NCBI GenBank assembly: GCA_005799495.1
Contig: SYGP01000021.1
Span: 1-50,054, forward strand
DNA: 50,054 nucleotides
Reading direction: 5' to 3'
From: Planctomycetia bacterium
Lineage (GTDB): Bacteria; Planctomycetota; Phycisphaerae; Phycisphaerales; SM1A02
The translations under genes and the position numbers were made by a program. The notes beneath the pieces were generated by a model, which saw only the letters and a program-made list of their open reading frames with translations, ran no database searches and was not told where the DNA came from. Below are positions 40,199 through 47,884 of the stretch, piece by piece (positions within the stretch are counted from its first letter, which is position 1; every line of letters starts with the position of its first letter).

Positions 40199-40843
40199 TC
40201 AGGCCTTGAGTTCGCGAGACTGCGGCAGGTCTGCCAGCGTGCCCAGTCCGAACACCTTCAGGAACTCGTTCGTCGTGCCATACAGCATCGGACGACCGAG
40301 CTCTTCCGCGCGCCCGGCAATCCGCACCAAGCGCCGCTCGAGCAGCCCGCGGAGCACTTCGCCACATGCAACGCCACGGATTGCCTCGATCTCCGAGCGC
40401 TGGATCGGTTGGCGATAGGCGATGATGGCGAGTGTTTCAATAGCAGGTTGGGTCAATCGCGCTTGCTGCCGCTCTCCGCGAAGGCGAGCCACCACGGGCG
40501 CGAAGTTCGGCTGCGTAAGCACCTGCCTGCCGCCCGCGACCTGTTCTATTCGAAACGCATTCGCCGATGCTGCATATCCAGCATTCAGCGTCTCGATCGC
40601 CTCGCGGATCGCTGCACCGACTTTCGACTGCTCCGCGATACCAAGCAGGTCCGCGATGCGCGCATCGGGGAGTGGACGATCTGCCGCGAAGACAAGCGCT
40701 TCAATGCGCCGCGCAAGAGGCTGATCGGCACACGGAACCTCGGGCTGCAGCGCAACATTCTCTTGTGAACCATCCACCTGCGCCGGGCTGTCCCCCCGCG
40801 CAGCGGGCTGCGGCGGCTCCGCGGACTTCCCTGGTCCAACCAT
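40199..40843 (-). CDS. scpB: Segregation and condensation protein B
   Basis: The product (214 aa) is the winged-helix kleisin-partner subunit of the SMC-ScpAB condensin. Motifs are RIEALVFAADRPLPDARIADLL, QLTQP-type RLTQPAIETLAIIAYRQPIQRSEIEAIRGV, LLERRLVRIAGR and PMLYGTTNEFLKVFGLGTLADLP. A polar extension of about 40 residues (SAEPPQPAARGDSP) precedes the domain. The ATG at 40843 starts 2 bp after the atpC stop. The open frame further upstream is antiparallel noise within atpC. scpA and smc are not in the window. Confidence 0.93.
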   Translation of the reverse strand: MVGPGKSAEPPQPAARGDSPAQVDGSQENVALQPEVPCADQPLARRIEALVFAADRPLPDARIADLLGIAEQSKVGAAIREAIETLNAGYAASANAFRIEQVAGGRQVLTQPNFAPVVARLRGERQQARLTQPAIETLAIIAYRQPIQRSEIEAIRGVACGEVLRGLLERRLVRIAGRAEELGRPMLYGTTNEFLKVFGLGTLADLPQSRELKA

Positions 40844-40845
40844 GA

Positions 40846-41259
40846 TCACGCCCGGCGCACAGCCGCGACACGCGCACGCGCGAGCGACTGCTCCGACTCG
40901 ATCTTCTCCCGCTGCGACAATGTCAGCGGCTTGTCGTTCTGCGCCGTCACCTTCGCGTCGGCATCGGACACGCGCTTCGTTGCCTCCTCGAACTTGATCG
41001 AATCCACATCTTCCGCGCCATCGGCGAGCAACACGAGCGTGTTGGCGTTCATCTGTGCGAATCCGCCATTCAGGACATACCGCTTCGTGCCGGACGCGGT
41101 ATCGATTCGGCACTGCCCTCCACCGAGCTTGGCGAGAAACGGCGAAGCACCGCGCATGACGCCGCGCTGTCCGTCGAATGCCTGGAAGGTCACATACTTC
41201 GCTTCCTCATCAAGCACTGAGTCGGCGGGCGTCACGATCTTGCACTGGAACATGGTCAT
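40846..41259 (-). CDS. atpC: ATP synthase F1 epsilon subunit, outside an atp operon
   Basis: The protein has 137 residues: a beta-sandwich N-terminal domain (FQCKIVTPADSVLDEEAKYV; FDGQRGVMRGASPFLAKL; RYVLNGGFAQMNANTLVLLAD) and a C-terminal helical hairpin (about 90-137), matching AtpC in length and motifs. GGAAG seven bases upstream supports the ATG at 41259; ATG 41253 is an alternative. It stands alone between a CYTH gene and scpB, with no other ATP synthase genes in the window, so it is detached from the usual atpBEFHAGDC order. Confidence 0.88.
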   Translation of the reverse strand: MTMFQCKIVTPADSVLDEEAKYVTFQAFDGQRGVMRGASPFLAKLGGGQCRIDTASGTKRYVLNGGFAQMNANTLVLLADGAEDVDSIKFEEATKRVSDADAKVTAQNDKPLTLSQREKIESEQSLARARVAAVRRA

Positions 41260-41284
41260 GGGGGTTCTTCCGAGGCCGCAGAGT

Positions 41285-41782
41285 CTATCGCGTTCCCAAC
41301 TCATCGGGCAGTCCGTGAACGGCCAACATGAAATTGCGATATCGCCCGTCGTCTGTCACCTCGCGGCGGATCACGCGCTCCAACCACGATGGAATCTGCA
41401 GCGCATGGTGTTCATCCGGCAGTTCCACCTCCGCCAACACCAGCGGCAGCTCCGTGAACTGATCGATTTCCCAGAGCAATCCGTCGCTCGGCACGCGGTG
41501 ACGGATCTTGCTCACTCGCCTGCCAAGAGTGTCGCCCCACTGCGCAGCAAAGACATCGCTGCCGATCTGCGTCTCCCGTTCAATCCGAACGAGACCAACC
41601 CCCTGCTTCTGCGTGTGGTGATGCACCACTGACCCGTCGGGCATCGTGGTTCGGCGAAGTCGTCCACCCATCGGCTCCGCGCCGCCGAGATACCCCTGCT
41701 CGATCCGCCAGCGTTCCACCACACCGATGTCCGGCATTCCGCTCAAGAGGAACACACGCTCCACTTCGAGCGACTCGCTCAT
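41285..41782 (-). CDS. CYTH-domain protein (triphosphate-binding tunnel fold)
   Basis: The product (165 aa) has the CYTH pattern: EVERVFLLSG at the N-terminus, GYLGG, RLRRTTMPDG, VRIERETQIG, KIRHRVPSD, WEIDQFTELPLVLAEVELP and the C-terminal REVTDDGRYRNFMLAVHG. CYTH enzymes bind triphosphate compounds and include thiamine triphosphatases, tripolyphosphatases and class IV adenylate cyclases. The opening signature ExExK is ExExV here, which could weaken catalysis. The ATG overlaps the holB stop by 4 bp (ATGA). Confidence 0.85.
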   Translation of the reverse strand: MSESLEVERVFLLSGMPDIGVVERWRIEQGYLGGAEPMGGRLRRTTMPDGSVVHHHTQKQGVGLVRIERETQIGSDVFAAQWGDTLGRRVSKIRHRVPSDGLLWEIDQFTELPLVLAEVELPDEHHALQIPSWLERVIRREVTDDGRYRNFMLAVHGLPDELGTR

Positions 41783-43008
41783 GCACGGTGCCCCCGCGCC
41801 ACGCCGCCGCTGGGTTCGCCGAGCGAAGGACCCAGCGCAGCCCATGCCGATACGAACTCTGCCAACGCCAGCTTCTGATTGACATTCGCCTGCAGCATTC
41901 GCTCGGTCTCTGCGATCACCATCGGCACGCGCGCCCAATATCGAAGTCGCTGCGGCTGCGTCCGGGCAGCATGCATGCGGCGCCGAACCTCTGCACCGAT
42001 CACCGAGAACACGATGGCGGCAGCGCGACGATTTGCCGCCTCCTTGCTTGCATGCTCATTCGTCTTCACCACCGCCTCTGCAGCCTCGGAAGCGAAGTCA
42101 TTCATGAGGTCCGCCAACTCCAGCGGACACCCGCCACGCTCGAATCGTTCCATCATGGGAACGATCTTGTCATGCAGGGACTGCAAGTCCATCGCAACGG
42201 CGGTCACGGCCGCACCCGGTGAACCCGCCGCATATTGCTCGACGAATGCGCGGTGCGACCCCGTCACTTCACCGAGGCGGGCGTCGAGCCACTGCTTCAT
42301 CTGCTCAGAGCGCAAGGGGGAGAAGCCGATCGACTGGCAGCGCGAGCGAATCGTCGGCAAGAGACGATCCAGGCTGCTCGTGACCAGCACGATGAATGTG
42401 CCCGGTGGCGGCTCCTCCAGAACCTTCAACAGGACATTCTGCCCATCTGCTTCGAGCCGTTCGGCCTCGTCGATGATGAACACCTTGCCCGCGCCCAACA
42501 CGCTGGACTTGAAGACGGCTCCCTCCATCTGTCCGCCCGAACTGTTGGTGCCGCCGATCATGTGCTCGCGCAGCAGTTGCACCGGGATGTTCACCTGCTT
42601 TCGATCGCGGAGTTCCCTGTCTGCGCTCGATCCTGCCAGTTCAGCGCGAATGAGATGCACATCGGGATGCGTTCCCGCTCGAAGGAGATCGGCACTGCGC
42701 GACTGCCGCAGGGGTGCACAGGCCGCGCGTTCGGCGCTGCCGGACTGCGGGTCGACGAGCACGGCCGCGAAGCGCATGGCCGAAGTGCATTTGCCGATCC
42801 CGCTCGGACCGTGAAAGATCCATGCATGAGGGCAGTGACCCGATGCAAGGGCTGATCCGAGCGTGCCGAACACGCGTTCCATGCCAAGCAGTGGATGATC
42901 GATCGCTGTGCTGGCCATCGCCGCAACACACGCATCGCCGCCTGTGGGCAGCGGCTCCTCTGCCGATCGCGGTCGCGTTCCCTTCTTGGACGGCTGTCGC
43001 GTTGCCAT
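41779..43008 (-). CDS. holB: DNA polymerase III delta'-like clamp-loader ATPase
   Basis: The protein has 409 residues and an AAA+ fold: ACPHAWIFHGPSGIGKCTSA-type Walker A (GPSGIGKCT), FIIDEAERLEADGQNVLLKVLEEPP (Walker B and the family-specific segment) and the SRC motif (TIRSRCQ). A C-terminal helical region reaches the end. The zinc-module region is reduced (AACAPLRQSRSADLL, with few Cys). The N-terminal 30 residues are basic and Ser/Pro-rich. It is coupled at both ends: TGATG with the SPOR-like lipoprotein gene upstream and ATGA with CYTH downstream. A specialised DnaX/HolB-like paralogue cannot be excluded. Confidence 0.87.
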   Translation of the reverse strand: MATRQPSKKGTRPRSAEEPLPTGGDACVAAMASTAIDHPLLGMERVFGTLGSALASGHCPHAWIFHGPSGIGKCTSAMRFAAVLVDPQSGSAERAACAPLRQSRSADLLRAGTHPDVHLIRAELAGSSADRELRDRKQVNIPVQLLREHMIGGTNSSGGQMEGAVFKSSVLGAGKVFIIDEAERLEADGQNVLLKVLEEPPPGTFIVLVTSSLDRLLPTIRSRCQSIGFSPLRSEQMKQWLDARLGEVTGSHRAFVEQYAAGSPGAAVTAVAMDLQSLHDKIVPMMERFERGGCPLELADLMNDFASEAAEAVVKTNEHASKEAANRRAAAIVFSVIGAEVRRRMHAARTQPQRLRYWARVPMVIAETERMLQANVNQKLALAEFVSAWAALGPSLGEPSGGVARGHRA

Positions 43009-44102
43009 CAGTTGGGCACCAGAATCAAGATGGGTCGCTCGGGCGTCACTTCCTTCGATCCACGCATCACGGGACGCAGCAGTTCCTCGCCATTCACGAG
43101 CAACTTCGAGAAATTCTTGCGGATCGCCTCGACTTCATCGGAGTACACCATCGTCTTCGCGTCATAGGCGTCCTTGCCAAATGCTCCGACCGTGACCATG
43201 CTCATGCGCTTGTCATCGTCATGTTGGTAGAACGCCATGTAGCCCTGCGCGCGCAACTTCTTCGTGTACGCCTCCGCTTGACGCCGAATCTCATCTAGCG
43301 AGATTTCCCCAGAACCAAAGTCGCTCCAGACGGCGACCTCGAGGGAATACAGCTCGCGGACATCGGGGTTCTCCTCTCGCAGTCGACGCAGTTCGAGCGC
43401 ACCGCTCGACCCGCGCTTCGCTGGCTCGACCCTTGTCAGGAATGCACGGGCAAATGGACGCTCGTCACCATCCTGCAAGGCCTGCACCTGCCTGGCAAGC
43501 GGCTTCGCTGCAGGATCATCGACCGCCGTGAAACGCCCGACCAGCACCACGGATCCATTGGACTTCTCGCGAACGTAGGAATCCTTGAGAAGCGGATAGC
43601 GCTGCCGAAGCTGTCGGCATGCGGCCTTCGCCGACTCGAGATGCTCTTCGCCAGTGAAACTCAGCAGAAGAACGCCCCAGCGACCACCCTTGTCATCGCC
43701 AACGACGGTGTCGCTGCTCCCTGCACTGGTCGCACCTGCTGGTCTCGCTCGATCCACTGCGGACCCGGCCCCGCGGCGGTCGGCACTCGATGCGCCCGCC
43801 CCTCCTGGGCTCCCCGGGATCGAAAAGGACCCCTTCGCCCCCGATCCATCGCTCGGATCCACCTTGGCGGTTCCACTGCGAGACCCGTCGGTACTGCCCA
43901 AGGGTGACTTGGTGACGGGCGGCTCATCGAGATCAAGATCACCATCGAAAGCAAGAGACTGGGGATCCTGCTCTTTGGTTGCGTCCTTGCTGGTTTTTGT
44001 GCCTGCGGAGTTGCATCCTCCTGCAAAAAATGCGATCGCCAGCAGCAGAGCCGTCCAATGCGCGGGCGATGATCCGACCCGAGATGCCTGGGAGGCTTCC
44101 AT
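43008..44102 (-). CDS. Lipoprotein with two SPOR-like repeats
   Basis: The product (364 aa) has a signal peptide with lipobox AFFAGGC (lipidated C30). A low-complexity Ser/Gly/Asp/Pro linker (about 35-155) follows. Then come two related domains: GRWGVLLLSFTGEEHLESAKAACRQLRQ ... VVLVGRF and LYSLEVAVWSDFG...IRRQAEAYTKKLRAQGY ... MVTVGAF. Each has the beta-alpha-beta rhythm of SPOR/Sel-type peptidoglycan-binding repeats (end VxVGxF). Septal or cell-wall binding is inferred. The ATG at 44102 follows a TATGAT -10 hexamer; a longer TTG start at 44165 is unlikely. Confidence 0.7.
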   Translation of the reverse strand: MEASQASRVGSSPAHWTALLLAIAFFAGGCNSAGTKTSKDATKEQDPQSLAFDGDLDLDEPPVTKSPLGSTDGSRSGTAKVDPSDGSGAKGSFSIPGSPGGAGASSADRRGAGSAVDRARPAGATSAGSSDTVVGDDKGGRWGVLLLSFTGEEHLESAKAACRQLRQRYPLLKDSYVREKSNGSVVLVGRFTAVDDPAAKPLARQVQALQDGDERPFARAFLTRVEPAKRGSSGALELRRLREENPDVRELYSLEVAVWSDFGSGEISLDEIRRQAEAYTKKLRAQGYMAFYQHDDDKRMSMVTVGAFGKDAYDAKTMVYSDEVEAIRKNFSKLLVNGEELLRPVMRGSKEVTPERPILILVPN

Positions 44103-44111
44103 GACGACAGG

Positions 44112-44117
44112 ATCATA
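44112..44117 (-). promoter_or_regulatory. -10 element TATGAT of the holB-scpB run
   Basis: On the minus strand TATGAT (5 of 6 matches to TATAAT) ends 9 nt before the ATG of the SPOR-like lipoprotein. The start has no Shine-Dalgarno sequence, so a leaderless mRNA for the five-gene run is likely. Confidence 0.5.
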
Positions 44118-44153
44118 ACTCGCCGCAGCATCGATCTTTGAATTGTTGAAGTC

Positions 44154-44182
44154 TTGGAACGACAAGTGACGATCCCTATAGT
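44154..44182 (+). promoter_or_regulatory. Sigma-70-type promoter of the FlgM-like gene
   Basis: TTGGAA (44154-44159), a 17-bp spacer, then TATAGT (44177-44182). This is the best two-box promoter in the window. Predicted transcription start is near 44189, giving a leader of about 85 nt that ends in a good ribosome-binding site. Confidence 0.65.
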
Positions 44183-44274
44183 TGAGTTCGTTACGGGCTC
44201 ACCACACGGAAGTCGCGGAACAGTTGGGCCGATGCTGAAGATGGACCTGAAGCGGCGGTCGAAGGAGTTGCGTC

Positions 44275-44541
44275 ATGTCCAAGCACACTCAGGCGCCCAA
44301 GCGAGGCATCGGCGATCCCGCCGAAACACCGATCGATTCCGTCACGGCCACTCCCTCGAGTCTTGATCGCCTCGCCGACGGCACAGTCGCGAAGCATGTT
44401 GCGGCGATCAAGGCGCTGCCCGATGTGCGAGCGGATCGTGTGGCGGAGATGAAGAAACTGATCGCAGAGGGGCGGTGTGACACGCCCGAACGATTGAACG
44501 CAGCTCTTGAGAAAATGCTGGGTGAACTGCGCGAGTATTGA
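44275..44541 (+). CDS. flgM: FlgM-like anti-sigma factor
   Basis: The protein has 88 residues: a disordered, Pro/Thr-rich N-terminal half, then an amphipathic C-terminal helical half DVRADRVAEMKKLIAEGRCDTPERLNAALEKMLGEL. That pattern matches FlgM, which inhibits the flagellar sigma factor sigma-28 until it is secreted. In planctomycetes DTPE-type FlgM-like proteins also occur apart from flagellar operons, as here. AGGAG eight bases upstream fixes the start. It has its own sigma-70-like promoter. Confidence 0.75.
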   Translation: MSKHTQAPKRGIGDPAETPIDSVTATPSSLDRLADGTVAKHVAAIKALPDVRADRVAEMKKLIAEGRCDTPERLNAALEKMLGELREY

Positions 44542-44602
44542 CGGCCGCAGACACTGAGATCGCCGCGCGGATGCGCGCGTCTGCCCTGTCCTCCGCGACC
44601 CC

Positions 44603-44608
44603 TACACT
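44603..44608 (+). promoter_or_regulatory. -10-like hexamer TACACT, 9 nt before the amidohydrolase start
   Basis: TACACT ends 9 nt before the GTG start of the long amidohydrolase gene, with no Shine-Dalgarno sequence. Spacing equals that at eboF. Confidence 0.4.
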
Positions 44609-44617
44609 CTCCATCCC

Positions 44618-47600
44618 GTGAGAAAGATGATCCTGCGCTGCAGTTTCGCGGCGTCGATCGTCTGCAGTTCGCAGGCGACCGCACAACTTGCGCCCGACAA
44701 TGGCATGCGACCCGCGGACATCCGATGGGATGCCATCACGCATGCGACGGCGTTCATCAACCCAAATCGGAAGGTGACCGACTGCACCATCGTGATGCGT
44801 GACGGCAAGATCGTCGCGGTCGGCCCCAGTGCATCCACGCCCGTCCCAGCCGGCGCAACGGAACACGATGGACGAGCGTGGACCATCACCGCTGGCCTCA
44901 TCGAGCCGTGCCTCATGATCGACTCGACCGCCGCCGCCAAGAGTGCGGCGAGCGAAGCCGCAGCGCACTGGAATCCCCAGGTCACCCCGCAGATTCGCGC
45001 ACAGGATCTTGCGCCGCCCACGAAAGAACTTGAGCGCGAGCTGCGTTCCCTTGGCTTCACCGTGGCCGCGCTCTATCCGAGTCATGGGATCTTTCGGGGC
45101 AGCGGCAGCGTCGTGCTGCTGGGCGAGGATCGGGATGCGATGCGCATCATCGGTGCTGGAGTCGGTCCCTTCGTCGGCATGAGCCGCGGGCGCGACGACA
45201 TGCCCGTTCGATGGGATGACGATCGCACGAGCATCTACCCGCAATCGCAGATGGGGGTCGTTGCCCTTCTTCGTCAGACGCTCCGTGACGCTCGATGGCG
45301 AAAGGAAAGCGCACGGGCATGGGAACGCCACCCGCAAGTGAATGCGCCCCCCACGGCTTCACCGGCACTCGATGCGTTGGCGCCTGCTGTGGACGGTGGC
45401 CGCGTCTTCTTTGACTGCGCGGGTTGGCTCGAACCCCTTCGCGCATGCGCAGTCGGGCGCGATTGCGGCGTTGGTGTGGTCGTACTCGCGAGCGGACAGG
45501 AGTTCCGACACCTCGATGAGTTCGCGGCGCACAAGGTTCCTGCCGTCGTACCGCTTCGCTTTCCAGCCCCCGTGGAAGTGCCGTCGGCGCGGCAGTCGGA
45601 GAGCCTGTCGTTCACGGAACTGGCGGCGTGGGCCATGGCGCCTTCGAACCCATCACGGCTCATTGCGGCAGGCGTTCCCGTGTCATTGACCACGGCTCGC
45701 CTTGATCGGCGCAGCGATTTCCCTGCGCGTGTGCGCGATGCGATGGTCGCTGGGTTGAGCGAGCCACAGCTGATCGCTGCACTCACCACGGAACCCGCTG
45801 CGCTCCTCGGTCTGGCAGACACGCTTGGAACGATCGAGGTTGGCAAGTCGGCGAACCTGACGATCAGCGAAGGACAGCTCTTCGCGCCCAAGTCGCGCAT
45901 CGTGCAGGTGTGGGTGGACGGACGACGGATCGACACCACGGGCGGATCGGATGGCGCTGCACCGCAGGAGTTCCTGGGCCCAACGCGTGCGTCGATCGTG
46001 CTCCCATCAGGTCAAACACGCTTGCTCGAAATCGACACGCGCAAACGGACACTCTGCGTCACCGCCCTGCTCGATGGCGGAAAGCGCGACACGCATTGCG
46101 CGCGGCAGGTGCTTCTCCAAGCCCTGTTGGGTTCCTGCATACTCGATGGGAAGGCGCTTGATCTGCAAGGTCTGCTGCGCTGCAATTTCCGCAGCGATGA
46201 ACGCGTGATCACGCTCGAAGCAGAGTGCGAGGACGGCAAGCGGGTGATCTTCTCGGCGGTGGCGGTGGCGCCCGAGAATGCCGCAAAGCCCGACGACACA
46301 AAGGCCGATGGGAACGGCGACCCGAAGGAGGACGACTGGCCAACGCCACGGCCGACACTCGCCGTCACCGCGCCCTTCGGCGACTTTGGTCAGCCAGCGC
46401 CGCCGCACGCCGAAGAGGTGCTCTTCAAGTCTGCCACTGTCTGGACAAGCGCCGCCGATGGCATCGTGCGCGAGTGCGATGTGCTCGTCCAGGGCGGACG
46501 GATTGCTGCAGTCGGAAAGGCTCTGAGCGCTCCCACGAACATTCGCACCATCGACTGCAGCGGCATGCATCTCACACCCGGCATGATCGACTGCCACAGC
46601 CACACGGGAGTGGAGGGATCGGTCAACGAGGCGACCGAGGCCTGCACGGCGGAGGTGCGTATCGCGGATGTTGTCGATCCCGATGATGTGAACTGGTACC
46701 GACAGCTCGCGGGCGGCGTGACTTGCGTGAATCAATTGCATGGCAGCGCGAACCCAATCGGTGGACAGAACAGCGTGGTGAAGCTGAAGTGGGGCTCCCC
46801 ACTTTCCTCGTGGCCCGCCCGCAGCGCAAAACCTGGAATCAAGTTTGCCCTCGGTGAGAATGTCGTGCGACCGCGCGGTCGGTACCCACAGACTCGGATG
46901 GGTGTCGAGGCTTATCTCCGCGACCGTTTCCAGGCGGCGCGTGAGTACCGAGCGGCACAGATGTCACTCCAGTCGAATCCCGATCGTGCGCGTCTCGCGC
47001 CCGTCCGAGAGGATCTCGAACTGGAGACGCTCGCCGAGATTTTGGAGGGCACGCGGATCATTCACTGCCACTCCTACAGACAAGATGAGATCCTCATGCT
47101 GTTGCGTCTGGCGGATGAGTTTGGATTCCGGGTGGGAACACTGCAGCATGTGCTCGAGGGATACAAGGTGGCCGATGCCATTGCTCGTCATGGCGCCGGT
47201 GCATCCTGCTTCAGTGACTGGTGGGCGTACAAGATGGAAGTGATGGACGCGATTCCGTGGGCGGGCGCGATCATGCATAGTGAAGATGTCGTCGTGTCGT
47301 TCAACTCGGATTCGAATGAACTGGCGCGTCGGCTCAATGTGGAGGCTGCCAAGGCGGTGAAGTACGGTGGGCTCGATCCTGCCACCGCACTTCGCTTCGT
47401 CACCATCCATCCCGCGCGCCAGATCGGCATGGGTGAACGCACGGGCAGCATTGAAGTGGGCAAGGATGCGGATCTCGCCCTGTGGTCGGGCGATCCACTG
47501 AGTCCGATGAGCGTGTGTCAGCAGACTTGGATCGATGGTGCACTTCACTTCGATCGCGCCACGGATCTGGCGCTTCGACCAAAGCGTGAGAAGGAACGGC

Positions 47601-47884
47601 GTGAACTCATTCTGGCGATGGCGGCCGAGCGCAAGCCGCGGCGTCCTTCGCGCGATGGCAGTCGGGGTGCAGCGCAGGCTTCCCCAGGCGATGCACCGAA
47701 CGGCGAGGAGGCGGAAGACGCACAGGATGACACCATGGATCCGCCGGGAGCTCCTCCGCAACGGTTGCTGGGTCGAATGATCGATGCACGCGAAACATTC
47801 CTCCTCGGTTGGTGGCGGAGTGGCCGCCCCATCGAGTCGATTTTCTCGCGTGGCGACTGTGGATGCGTGCAGGCTGCGCCATGA
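44618..47884 (+). CDS. Large secreted protein with two amidohydrolase modules
   Basis: The product (1088 aa) has a short signal-like N-terminus. The N-terminal module (about 30-450) keeps the amidohydrolase frame (VTDCTIVMRDGKIVAVGPSA; ITAGLIEPCLMIDS; GTIEVGKSANLTI) but has no HxH metal motif. A linker (about 455-590) follows. The C-terminal module (about 595-990) has H660 and H662 (GMIDCHSHTG), later His residues (IIHCHSYRQDE, TLQHVLEGY) and a late Asp (FNSDSNELA), so it is probably the active one. The last 90 residues are polar. Imidazolonepropionase-like or isoaspartyl/proline peptidase activity is possible. It overlaps the next gene by 4 bp. ATG 44627 is an alternative start. Confidence 0.85.
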   Translation: MRKMILRCSFAASIVCSSQATAQLAPDNGMRPADIRWDAITHATAFINPNRKVTDCTIVMRDGKIVAVGPSASTPVPAGATEHDGRAWTITAGLIEPCLMIDSTAAAKSAASEAAAHWNPQVTPQIRAQDLAPPTKELERELRSLGFTVAALYPSHGIFRGSGSVVLLGEDRDAMRIIGAGVGPFVGMSRGRDDMPVRWDDDRTSIYPQSQMGVVALLRQTLRDARWRKESARAWERHPQVNAPPTASPALDALAPAVDGGRVFFDCAGWLEPLRACAVGRDCGVGVVVLASGQEFRHLDEFAAHKVPAVVPLRFPAPVEVPSARQSESLSFTELAAWAMAPSNPSRLIAAGVPVSLTTARLDRRSDFPARVRDAMVAGLSEPQLIAALTTEPAALLGLADTLGTIEVGKSANLTISEGQLFAPKSRIVQVWVDGRRIDTTGGSDGAAPQEFLGPTRASIVLPSGQTRLLEIDTRKRTLCVTALLDGGKRDTHCARQVLLQALLGSCILDGKALDLQGLLRCNFRSDERVITLEAECEDGKRVIFSAVAVAPENAAKPDDTKADGNGDPKEDDWPTPRPTLAVTAPFGDFGQPAPPHAEEVLFKSATVWTSAADGIVRECDVLVQGGRIAAVGKALSAPTNIRTIDCSGMHLTPGMIDCHSHTGVEGSVNEATEACTAEVRIADVVDPDDVNWYRQLAGGVTCVNQLHGSANPIGGQNSVVKLKWGSPLSSWPARSAKPGIKFALGENVVRPRGRYPQTRMGVEAYLRDRFQAAREYRAAQMSLQSNPDRARLAPVREDLELETLAEILEGTRIIHCHSYRQDEILMLLRLADEFGFRVGTLQHVLEGYKVADAIARHGAGASCFSDWWAYKMEVMDAIPWAGAIMHSEDVVVSFNSDSNELARRLNVEAAKAVKYGGLDPATALRFVTIHPARQIGMGERTGSIEVGKDADLALWSGDPLSPMSVCQQTWIDGALHFDRATDLALRPKREKERRELILAMAAERKPRRPSRDGSRGAAQASPGDAPNGEEAEDAQDDTMDPPGAPPQRLLGRMIDARETFLLGWWRSGRPIESIFSRGDCGCVQAAP

